DNA of 64,000 nt from Aquila chrysaetos chrysaetos (taxonomy: Eukaryota; Chordata; Aves; Accipitriformes; Accipitridae). Numbering within the stretch: the first letter of the stretch is position 1; each line of letters opens with the position of its first letter. Made by a program: the position numbers and the translations under genes. The notes beneath the pieces are model-generated. The model worked only from the letters and a program-made list of their open reading frames with translations. It was not told the origin of the DNA and did not search any database. Shown piece after piece: positions 37,601-49,600 of this stretch. Where the stretch lies: NCBI RefSeq assembly GCF_900496995.4, contig NC_044006.1, forward strand, positions 32,053,120 to 32,117,119, given 5' to 3'.

Positions 37601-40600
37601 ACTAGTTTTAGATACTTTGCAACAAATCCAAACAATTCCTCTGGAAGAAACCTTGCAGTTGGTTCTGAAGTAATTCTTTTTCATTTTAAAATTCCTTTGT
37701 TTCTCAGGACACTTTGTAAGACTTTATTATTATTATTATTACTATTATTAAAGGGCCCCTCTGAAAGCAGGAACTAGCAGCCTGGCACCTGGCCAGATGG
37801 GGAAGCCAGTGACCCCAGAGAGCTGGAGAGAGCCAGTCAGCTCAGTAGACTGGTTGGCTGGCTTGGCGAGCCGGCCTGTCCTCTTTCAAAAGTTTTGATT
37901 GAATTAGCACATTCCTGTGGAATATTTTGGGTTTCATCAAGTCAGCACTTTGTGTTGGAACGCAGTTCTACTGGAAACTTTCTAAGCGGGTCTCCTCAAA
38001 GCTGCTTGCTCAGGGGTGGTGCTGCTTTGACATCAGTACTGCTTTCACTCAGACTGCTCTGCATTTAATTCGGATACGGCAGTGAGTCTGATTATTGGCC
38101 AATATACTTACTGAGGTTCATTTTAAGGGGAAAAGTTTTTGCTAGTGTAATTTCAGAGAGGGAGAATGTTGAGACACTCAGTGTGTGAGCTGGCAGAGGT
38201 TTTTTTCTTTAGTAAAGGTAATGACTTTGCAATTATTCTTTTTAAATTACAATAAGTGAATTTATTAGCCCTGTCACACCAAAAAAAGAGCAGGGGTTCA
38301 AACATCACAGATAGCAGGGATTACATATATGATTTTATATTTAAAGTTTATCCAGCTCTGTTTTGAATGGAGGATTAGTATGTGGACTAGGTACATGTAC
38401 TGGAAGGAAAACATGAGTGAAACTCGATGTGATCTTCCTGTCCGGCAATGTACTTTGTCTTCTGGGGCGTTCAAATCTAACACCATGCACAGCTAGCCAG
38501 ATATTCCCATGTCATCCAACCAAACTCAAAGTGACTTGGGCTACAACAGTGCAGCTGATTGAGATTAACAAGGATGCAAAGCAGAGTTTTGTCACGAGGA
38601 TATAAATACACTGTTTATTCTAAATCAGTTTGAAGTATTGGGTTGATTTTTTTTTTTCTTGCGGGGAAAGAGAAATGCTGGTACTGTCACATGCTGAGGC
38701 CTGCATGTAAGTGAGCGTCAGAATCCTGAGCTGGAATCTGTATAAGCAATAATCCTGCTAGAGGAGTTGTCAACATCTAAATGACAGCCCTAACATATGC
38801 ATTCTGATCAAAAGTAGAGAAGATTGGTGTGAGTCACCTAAAGGACTAAAAAATATTTTGGAAGCATTCTTTGTGAAAGGGACTGACCTAATTTTTTCTA
38901 ACACAAGTTACAAGCTTTGTTGACTAGTGGCTGTTTCAACATCTTTGGGGCAAGCTGCTTGTGCTAGAACTTACTCAGTTTATATTGCTCAGTAGAAGGG
39001 AAGAAAAATAGCGCACCTCGACCTAACATTTGGACCACCGAAATACATGATTTTGGCAGTTCTGCCCACTGCAGTGACTTGATTTTCTTTGTCACTTTTG
39101 TGCACAAAAAAAGGGAAAGTATTTTACTCAGCAGGGTTGATGCCATCAACTGTTTTGACTGATGCACTCAAAACTTCAGTCTGGAATGAAAAGAATTGCT
39201 AACTTCAAGCTCACTTCTCTGCCACGGTTCCTGAGATCATACCCTAAAAGACCTTGCAAAAGGGCATCTTGCCAGTCTGCCTGGAAAAGCTTAAGCCTTC
39301 CTCCTTGTTCTCATCCTTTAATAGGACTAGACTTTCAGCAAAGCAGTACAAAATAATACTAAGGCAAATCAGTTCTTTCATTCCACTTTATCCGAGGTAT
39401 AAAATTCTCCACAGAATTTCTCAGTTCTTCCATTTTTGGAGTTTAACAAGATTCTTGGCTAAAAGTTTCTAGCTTCTTGCTCTGCCCTAGATGGTTCTGT
39501 GCTCTGTCTTGAGGGGTGCTGTGGAGGGAGAAGAGCATACTTTATAAGGTAGTTTAAGAGGACACATAAAGAGACACATATTCTCTGCTTGCAGTTAAAA
39601 TAGTGACATTGACTCGTTTTGATCTTGTGTACTCATGAACATCCTCCAGAGTATGTAGGAGGTTCATTCAGTTTCCCTGATGCTTTAAAATGGTTTTCTT
39701 CAGTAGTTCTTGAAAAGAATTAGAACTGTTGAACATCTGTTCAACTTTGAGATTTTGCTTAATGTAGTGATGGTAGAACATGACTATAGTAAACAAAATT
39801 TTAATCTCAGACATTTGCACAGCTGTTATTCTGTGAATTGGTAGTATATCAGCTCAGACTTTTTATAGCTTGTCTTGCAAATCATTATTACAATTTTAAG
39901 GAGGGAAATTGTGTTTGAAGAACTTGATTAAAACATATTGATTAGTTTGTACGTTCTCCCCTTGGGAATTGGTAACGTTTGAACAAGGAGGAAGCTTTCA
40001 CTGTTGTTCACCAGTGTAGGCCATGGATAGCTAGCTACTTGTCCAAACCAGACTGCCAAGAGGAACAGTGGCAAACTCTAGCTCTTCTTCCCTTTTGTTC
40101 AGTGAAGCTGTATTTCCTTCCAACCACCCCAAATCTCTTCTTCAGCAGTTTTTGGTACCTCACAGAAGAGCATCACTGCAAAAGCAGCCTGTTACAGTTC
40201 AGGTTTGTTGGGAGGGAGTTTGTTAATGTTAAAGAGTAATGCTGACAAATGTCACTAAATAAAACCACACTCAAGTTCAATGTGTACCTACTTCCTAAAG
40301 GGGGGTAGGACCTGCTTCGGTGACCCTATTTCAGCCTCAGATCAGTGGATGAATTGGGTCAGTCTATGATAGTGTGGAGTTGCAGTGCTTCTGGAGGCTG
40401 CAGTGTCTTATCTTTCCTCCAAACCCAGAAACTGTCAACCCTTTGCTACAGAGTCAAAAAAGTAAGCTGTATATTTCTGATGGTGTAGCTGTGAAGAAAG
40501 CTCCTGAAATGGGAACTTAGTGTAACTGAGAGGGAAGTGCTTCGAATGTCTGGAACAGCAGTTCCCAGAACTGCAGGCTGCCCCATTTATCTTGGTAAGA

Positions 40601-43600
40601 TATAATCTTGGAGGTTTAGTGGTGGTGGTTGAGGTATCAATATTGCTTATTATTTTACTTTTCATGTAAAAGAAAGGGAGGCATAGGTTTGTAAAGAAGC
40701 TATGACAGCTCACTTTCATGGTTCAGGTTGGGGATGCTCAATAGATTATGCTGAATTTTCTTGCTGTAATGAAGTGAAGCCGACATACTTGGTTCCTGCA
40801 CACACACAGGAGAGATCACACCCATTCAGATCTTAAACTTTTCTCTGATTTGTTGTGAATGCAGCTTACTCTTTTAATGAACATTTGGGGAGAAGAATAT
40901 TTGGTGGGTGCTCCTCTGCATACTTTGCCTTGAGCAAAAGGCTTAAGTCTGCTAGACTGAATTCCTGTGACGGAGCCATTGCAAATCCCCCCTAGCCAAA
41001 ATAGTTGCAATGTCACTTCATAATTAATTCAGTTCTTGAGAGTGGGACAACAATTTTTTTCTCAGTACATTGGAATCACCTTTACATAAATGCATACATG
41101 TGCCATGGGAGTATTTTATATTCAGCACTGGATAAATACAGTAAGCTTTTGACAGCTATAGAACAAGCCTGCTTGTTTCTGAAAGAGATAGAGAAAGTAG
41201 GGTCATTCATGTGCTGAATAGCTCAAGTTGTTTCTTTTCCTTATAAGCTACTCCTAACCTCGTTGTCTTCCTTTCGTACTGACAGTGCTGCTAAGGTCAA
41301 ATGACAATTCTTGTCCTAGAAAATTACAGATACATCTGTGAACCAGTGCAAAGAACATCTGCAGGTGACACGAGGAGCGATTCAGATCGGGTTAGAAGAG
41401 GACCCGATATATTGTGCTGTATGTCATTGTGTTTCTCTTATATAATGGCAAGGCAGTGCTGCATGCAGTAGAAAGCTAAGGGACAGTTTTGTTCGCTCAG
41501 TAGCAAATGCTCACTGTGCCGTGACTCCACATCATGTGATGCGGGCAGACAGGAGCTACCTTCCATGTCTTACACTTAATCAGTCTTTAGCTTTGAGAGG
41601 TCATTCGGAGGATGTCATAAATCGTGTCTGCAACTGCTGCAGTCCTGTGACTGCTGGGAATTTAGCTTCAGGGGAAATAATGTTCCTAGTTTTGTATGGT
41701 AATTCTGCAGTCTTTAAAGCCGATACCTCTAAAACCTTGAGATTTTACTCGTTTGTTAGCAGCAAACTGGCTTATGTTTTGTAGTTGCTCTGTGGAAACG
41801 AAACACTTGAAAATACACAGCTTTTCCTAATCTTAGAGAATAGGTTTCATTGGCTGGATTTTGAAATAAAACTACTTGAAATCTTTAGGTTAAAAATAAA
41901 TGCCATCTCACTGAGATTGAGTGTTGTCTGGAGGAATTTCACAGTATTTCCTTCCCTCAATTCCTCACTGTTTTGCAGATTAGAACAGATTATTTGCAGA
42001 TCAGGTTTTTTTTCTAAAGAAATACAGAAGAATAAGAGGCACTCCTTTTTGCTCAGAAACTGCCCCAAGGGCAGATCAATTGAAAGTATTGCCTGAAATG
42101 TAATTTGTAATTTATTTTTTTCTTCAGGTTAAAATCTTGCTTTAAAACCTGCTACTCTTTGATTACTTAAACAGTCTTGCAGTTCTGAGTTGCAGACTCA
42201 ACCCTTCAATGACAAAAGAAGTCAGTCCAGCTTTTGCAGGGGGCTTCAGTGGTAGAACAAGCCTAGCTCTTCAGAAGCAAGCTGGATGAAAACACTGTTA
42301 ATATGATAGAGTAGTCTCACTTCTAAACTGGAGATTATTATCACTGCTTAGACAGGAGAAAAGATTACCAGTTTTTAGTATTTTTAACAAAAACCAGTGA
42401 TTCTGGAACAGGCTGTAAATTGCCTATTGACAGGAATTACATAGATTATATACTGGCATAGGTACAAAATACTAGACTTGTGTATTATATCCTCCCTGGA
42501 GGAACCTCCTCGCTCCCTGAAGTTTGCGTAACTTTGTCTCACGTGGCTACAGACTTGTTAAGCTGCAGAAACAACCCAAACTTAACACACAGCTGAAACA
42601 CGAAGAACTTCACTATTGCTAGTGCTGAACTATGTTAACGCTTATGAAACCTTGTTAAAGTTTCCTCATAAAAACCTCAGATAACTTTCATTTTAACCCT
42701 GCACTAATAGCTATCTGTAATTTAACGCCATATCAAATTTTCTTCATTTTGTCCATGTTTCTCATCCCCTTCTTGTGTGAAGTTTCATTTGATAGTCTTC
42801 ATGTATAACAGTAGGTATTGGATAGCCTTCATGTAGCTAAGCAATAATGTGGGATTCATTGATAATTTTTAGCCCGTAAATAATGTTTATTTGTTTGGAT
42901 GAAGAGATGGGGGGAGGAATTGTTTGGTTAACACTTTTATCTTTTTTTTTTTCTCCCCAGTTCCAAGGAAGTCTCTTTCAATCTATGCCTTTATTAGCTG
43001 AAATGCCTTGTTGTCATAATGGTGTCCAATAGTTTTGCTAGCCTGTAGATTTAAAAAATGAGGAGAGAAATAAAACTTTAATATGGTTATAGAAATATAC
43101 TGCTAGATTATGTGCATAAAACTTTGAACAAATACTGGAGAATTGTCTTTGGGGACTTTCATTTTTTTAAACACATCTCCTGTGTTATCTTTTTGTATTA
43201 TTATTATTTGTGAATGATCATGATTGCTGAATATTATTGAAATTATGTGGGTGTCTTTTACTTGACTTAATTGCTAGGATCTAGAAATTGATGCCATTTG
43301 CTTTAAAACGTAAAGGAAGGTTTATTGGTGGGGTTTGGTTTTTTTTTTTTGGTTTTTTTTTTTCCCTCTTGAAGTCAAAGACCCATATACTCGGTATCTT
43401 ACTGGGATAGTAAAAACCTGTAGATACCTGTTAGCGCCAGAAATACTCTATCTCTATGCTTGCTGGAACAAATTACAATACTGGATTATGGGTTAGCATA
43501 GAGCAGAAAAATTGAGATACCATCAAATTGAGTCGGAGTTTTCAGAGTTGTCAGAACTTTTTGCATTCAGATATATTTTGCATTCCATCTATATTGCAAG

Positions 43601-46600
43601 GATAATTTCATTTAAAATAGGAATAGCTTGTAAAAAGCACTCTGTCTGCTGTGAGCAGAAAAGACAGACAAGTAAAAATTATGCAGTGATTTATATCTCT
43701 GTCCTGTGTATGCATGTTGATTTATATCCCTGTCCTGTGCATGCATGTTGACACCAGACATTCAGTTTTAACTTGGAGAAGGCTGATCTTGAGCCTGCTG
43801 GGAAAAGCACCCTGTAGGCCTAGCACCTGGCACTAGGGTTTAATAAGCCAGACTTTATGCACACTGAGTTTTGGCACCAGTGTTTTCATTGTGTGTTGCT
43901 CAGTAATGCATCGTGTCTTCCCTAAGAATAGTATCTTAGTCAGACACACCTCTTTTCCTCCCCTCCTTCTGTTGTGAGCTTAGGCTTATAGATTCATCTT
44001 TCATGCCATCTTCCTTAGTGCTCCCTATGCATTCATTTTGCATCAGATCAAACAAAACTCCTCTGCAAGCTTGCAAAGAAATGAGTCAGTTATTCGGCCA
44101 GTGTTAAAAGACTGGAAAAAAGACTTGGCAAAACTCATTGTGCTCAGGGCACCTGTAGGAAGCCTGGAATAGGAACTTGAAAAAAGGACAAAGTGAACAA
44201 AACACTGAAGCAAATCCTACATCCAACTTCAAAACAAATCACCATTAAAGTAACCCATGTTGCCCAGAGTAATAGGATAGCTAACTGCATCTGAGCTTCT
44301 TCTCTTCATTCGCTCTCTGCCTCTGCTCTTCAGGGTCACTGTTGCCCTACCCTTTCCTTCCATGAAGGTTTCTAATGCACCTGCTTCACATACGTTGTGT
44401 TAGGTGGGAGTTCTCATAGATTTCATTAGGCCAGCATGTCCCCATCACACTCTCAATTCATTGCAGACCATTACTAGAATGAAACTTCTTAAATGAAAAT
44501 CATTACAAAGCAATTTCTCTGGGTTCTGACTATGGTTTCAGTGATGGTGAATGGTTGAAGCCTTGCCATTTGGAAAAACTGTGTTCTGCAATCTTTTTGG
44601 TCCCCTTTCATGTTGGGGATAAAATAAGCTTAGTCACTTCAAAAAGCTGCCGAAGCAAGAGGGATTTCCTAACCTCAGTGGGGATCCTTTTGTACAGTCA
44701 CATCAAAATCCTGCACTTGCAAGATCTTTTCCAATTTAGGTCTTTCCTTCAGCTTGATCGGAGACAACCATCTTCTGTTGTACCTACTCTGCCACATCCA
44801 TGCTCTCCTTTACTTTCCCAGTCTTTGTGAACACTGTTGGTGGTAACATCCACTGTTGATTTGGAAAAGTTGCTTATTTTGACAGACTTGCAGCATCATA
44901 GTTAAGTCTTCCTTCTGACCGTAAAGCAGTTTGAAAAGAAGTGTCTCTGCACAGTATATGAAAGGAATTCTTCACCTTCCTCCTGACGCAGTGGTATCTT
45001 TTCCTTATTAATTCATTAACTCAAATTCCCAAGTAATTTAATACCAGAAGAAGCTTCTGTAGATAAATACTCTTGGGGTTTTATGCCTGGTTAGTTGTGG
45101 TGGGGGTTTTTTGTTTGTTTTGGGGTTTTTTGTTTTGGTTTTTTTTTGCCTTTGGTAAAGAAGTCATCTGCTATGCAAGGCAAGCTGGACTTCAGGCCTC
45201 TCGTTTTTCTTGAGTGTGCCCCTCTTGATGACGAGACTTAATATCTGCTTGTTGCTCAGGGGGAAACTGTATGGTTCAGCTGCCTTTGGACTGGATCTCT
45301 GGATTGCAATCCCAAATTCTCAACAGGCCTAAATTGATTTTTCATTGCAATCCCAAGTTCTCAACAGGCCTAAATTGATTTTTCATCTATCATAGCAGTT
45401 TCTTAGTGCTGGTACAGATTGGCAGGTACATATAAGTAGCCCTTAAATATTTTGCTTTTTTTTACTCCTCAAAGATAAGAAGCATTGTTTAGCAAAGAAT
45501 AAAAATTATAAAAGAGCTGCATGTGTGGATCCCACGCTGGTATTCTTCTTTCTTGCCTGCTTCTGTAAGTTTCCTTCATCACAGCTATCTCCAGCTCCCT
45601 GTAAGAAACAATTCTCTCTAACTGCAGTAGACTCTATCAGCAATAGGTGCTGGTTGCCCCTGGCCATTTACTCAACCACTCCTTCTTTTGTAGCATATTT
45701 GTGGTGTAAGATCCTCTTTGATGGTAAACTCAGCCTTGAGAAGTGTAAATCATTCTTACCCATGGAACCAAGGGGAGGTATTCCCCAAGTGATAGTTCCT
45801 TACACTGTTTCCTAAGGAGTCTTATTTTGCTGCTGTTTCGTTTCTTGTGGGTTTGCCCCTTTGCATGCTACTTTTGACTCCTGACATTCAAGATTAATAC
45901 CTGATAATCTGAGAGGTCATGTAATATTGATTAAAAACCAAGAAAACAGCCTAAAGGCAGCTTCCTTGTTTCATGTGCTGCAACAAGCAGCTTTTGTTTC
46001 AGATGGTATGTGCTGGAGTATACCATTCATGATGTGGTTTTACGGCGGGGTGCTAGTCTGGTGCTGCTGCATTCAAGGCTTTTTCACCCAGTTGCCTCCT
46101 GATGAGACAATATTTAGAAGTATTTTCATCTCCCAGGAACAGTGTTTCTGAAGGAAGGGGAGAAGACTTGGGACAAACACAGCATGCTAAGGAAGACTAT
46201 TCAAGAGCAAGTTACCCCACGGGTCATTCAAAACACAAATATACATTAGTTCAGTTGGAATGGGGACTTAGTACAGGATGGGTAAGGCTGGTACAAAGTC
46301 TCTTTACATTACGTTTTGGAGGACAAGACTTTATTTGTGGTTCATTTGTGAACAGGTGCAGCTCTTTGGCCTGTATTTAGACTAAAATCTGACAGTTTAA
46401 GGACGTGGTAATTACAGATGTGGTGAATGGAACTTATCTTTAGAAGTCTGTGCAACAGGAGAAAGTTGTTTAGCTATCTTGAGATGATTTAACGTTCAAG
46501 GGCATCTCAAACTGCAAGCAGACTGATTAAACAAGTCGGAAAGACTGTAGCCTAAGCACAAGTTTCAGAGTTAATCAGATAATTGTCTCTGTATCGAGAG

Positions 46601-49600
46601 CAAATCTTGAATCACTGTGGAAACGCATAGTCACTCTGGCAATAAATCTTAAGACAGCAGCACAAGATGTTTCATGGCCAATTGGGTTGATAAAATTTAT
46701 CTTGTATGAGTACCTATTTCACCCCAATGCTGTCTACCAGAAGTATAAATACAGACTGAGGAAGTTGGTACACTGATCACTATAGCATACGAGTGGCTGT
46801 GGATATTGTTGCTCAGAAGTGAAGAGCTTTATTTCTGACGCTACTTAGCCTTTTTTTCAAAGCCTAGCTCTTCCCTGGGAGTCCTGGGATGCAAACTTGA
46901 CTTTGTCTATAAGCAAGGTATCTTAATTGGTCATTGCATGAAGGCTGTGTTACTTAAACTTGGGATTTAATTTTTTTTTTGCAGAACTGTAGCTTGTATT
47001 AACACCATGTATTTTAAAGCTGCAGATAGATGTCCATTGTGGCCACTGAAGCAGACCTCTTTACAAAAGAACTGTTTCCCTCAGTGCACAAATCCCTCTC
47101 TCCTCTGCATTATTTAGTTTACCTAATTAGAATGGTATCCAGGTAGCTAGGATAGCTTTTATGCTCATCCTGCTCCCTAAAATGTATTTGTATCGCTACT
47201 ATTACAGTTTTTACCTTTATTCAACAAAAAGCAAGTATTTTTTCTCTACCATACACCTGATCATTATCTATCTGAACAGGAAGCATCTAGCTATTTCTCA
47301 GAATTAGCTTCTGAAAGCTGAGAATGTCCCACAAAAATCTAAATCCAGTTCTTCAAATGTTGGGTTAGCTGAGAAACAATGAAGCTTCTGCAGCCCAGTG
47401 TTGCGATACAAGTATTGCCACTTAGGCCTTATTCTGCCAGTATTTTTCCTGTGCGACTTTCACTTTGTTTTGTGTGCTCCCTCCCCTTTACCTTTTTGTT
47501 TTAAGAGGAGGGAGCACCAAAGACTGTAGGTAATGTTTGTGCAGGAAGTCTTTCATGATGGGTATCTGTTTGTATATAGATATCTCAGTCTTGGACCAAC
47601 AGTGAGCAAGGTGAGAGGGAAGGGGAAAACAAGGATAATGCTTGGACTTTGAATGGGAAATTGTAACGGGCTGCTGTGTTGCAAGGGGTGAAGAGTGAGA
47701 TGCCAAACACCACCACCTCCCCAATTCATCAAATGCTTTGTCAGTATTTGAGGAAGCGTCACATTTGTTGTAGGTGGTTAGTTTGCTTTAGAGAGGTTAT
47801 GTTTTTATGTATTGTGGTGGGAAAGGTGTTTTTAGATTGCTTAAGTTCTAGGTATTACCACACAAGTCGTGCAATGGTGTTTGGGGTTATTGTGCCTGTT
47901 GGAAGTGTGCGAAAAGTTGCAACATGTGCTTGTTTAATTAGAGTACGGGTATTAGTTTTTTTCAGCAGTATAAAAGGGACTTTGGATTGAAGTTAGGAGA
48001 GATGAATTCTGAATATTCACATGCTCAACTTTCTGGTATTGTGAATCCTGAAAACCATTTAGCTGTGGTTCAAGTAAAAACACTAGATGTTAAAAATCTT
48101 CCCTTTTGCATCTGATCTAGAGGAGGTTGCTTGTATTAGAGCAATAAGATATGTTTCTGGTCAGAAACACACTGCTTCTTCAGAAGGTAGGTTCCTCGCT
48201 GAGGGCAGTGCAATTTTAGCTTCTGGCTGTGAAGGCGAAGTCTTCATAGGTGAACCAAGCTAATGGCTTTAGCTCTGCCTTGCTCAATCTGCTGATAGAC
48301 CCTGTAACTTGGAAAGCTCTGAGTGGCAAAATAAGCATCTTCTGCAGTGACAACTGAATGATCTTCCTCAAGATATTGAGGCCTCTGACCACTAACGAAT
48401 CGGTTCTCTTTCAGTGTCTTTCTGCCTCAATTTCTGAGCAGCTGCAGAGGGCTGAACTGGTCATCAAAGAATGATCCCTAGCTGGAGCATGCTGAATCAA
48501 GGATGTTCCTTTTGTGGCAGCCAGAATACTGAAAAACAGGTGGAATGCCAAAGAAACTGCTTGCTCTCCTAGTGCTTAGGATGGAGTAGGAGAGAAAGGT
48601 TTTGCTTGCAGCCAGTACCAGGTTGCGGAGACAGTTACTGAGCTACATGAGAGAAGCACACCCTGCATCATGGTCCCTTTTCCTTCCATTCCAGTGTCTA
48701 CTTCTCCCAAGGATATTAACCCCAAATAAGAAGGCTGTCCATATTACTTGTATCAGATAGTGGCTAATAATGTTAATCTCTTCCTCCTTTCTCCAATGCC
48801 TGCATTGCAACAGTAAATGAAATGAGATGATGGGGGGTGGGAGGAGTGGTAGAAAAAGTAGATCTAGAGAGAATGGTATTTTGGGAAAAATGGGTGTGAA
48901 GAAGACAAAAGCATAGTAGGAAATAGTTGGAAAGGAATGCAGAAGGAGAAAAACAGATGTGGCCGAAGCTGGAAAGATTTAGTAAATCAAGTCAGTAACA
49001 TTTGATAAGAGTATGTTGATCACATACACACATACTTGCTGCTACTGAATAAGTTACCTGTGGAACATGCAGGTCCTTCTTGTCTACTTGTTTTTGTAAC
49101 AGTGTAAGGAAAAACTTTGGATCGTCCCAGAAGGTGATACCAGTAAAAGTATAGAATAAATTCTGCAAAGTGGATGAATTCATGCTATACATGTGTGTAT
49201 TGGCTTTGCATGGCAAGGTTTTGGGGGGGGGGGGGGGGTTACAGGGGTGGCTTCTGTAAGAAGCTGCTGGAAGCTTCCCCTGTGTCTGACAGAGCCAATA
49301 CCAGCCGGCTCTAAGATGGACCCGCTGCCAGCCAAGACCGAGCCAATCAGCAATAGTGGTAACGCCTCTGTGATAACATTTTTAAGAAGGGAAAAAAGTT
49401 GGGACAGACGGAAAACTGCAGCCAGAGAGAGGAGTGAGAACATGTAAGAGAAACAACCCTGCAGACACCCAGGTCAGTGAAGAAGGAGGGGGAGGAGATG
49501 CTCCAGGCACCAGAGCAGAGATTCCCCTGCAGCCCGTGATGAAGACCATGGTGAGGCAGGCTGTCCCCCTGCAGTCCATGGAGGTCCACGGTGGAGCAGA

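Noticed and set aside
42113..42130. A recursive splice site (TTTTTTTCTTCAG|GTTAAA) in intron 2
   Set aside because: The donor half (GTTAAA) is weak, and such motifs occur by chance in introns of this size.
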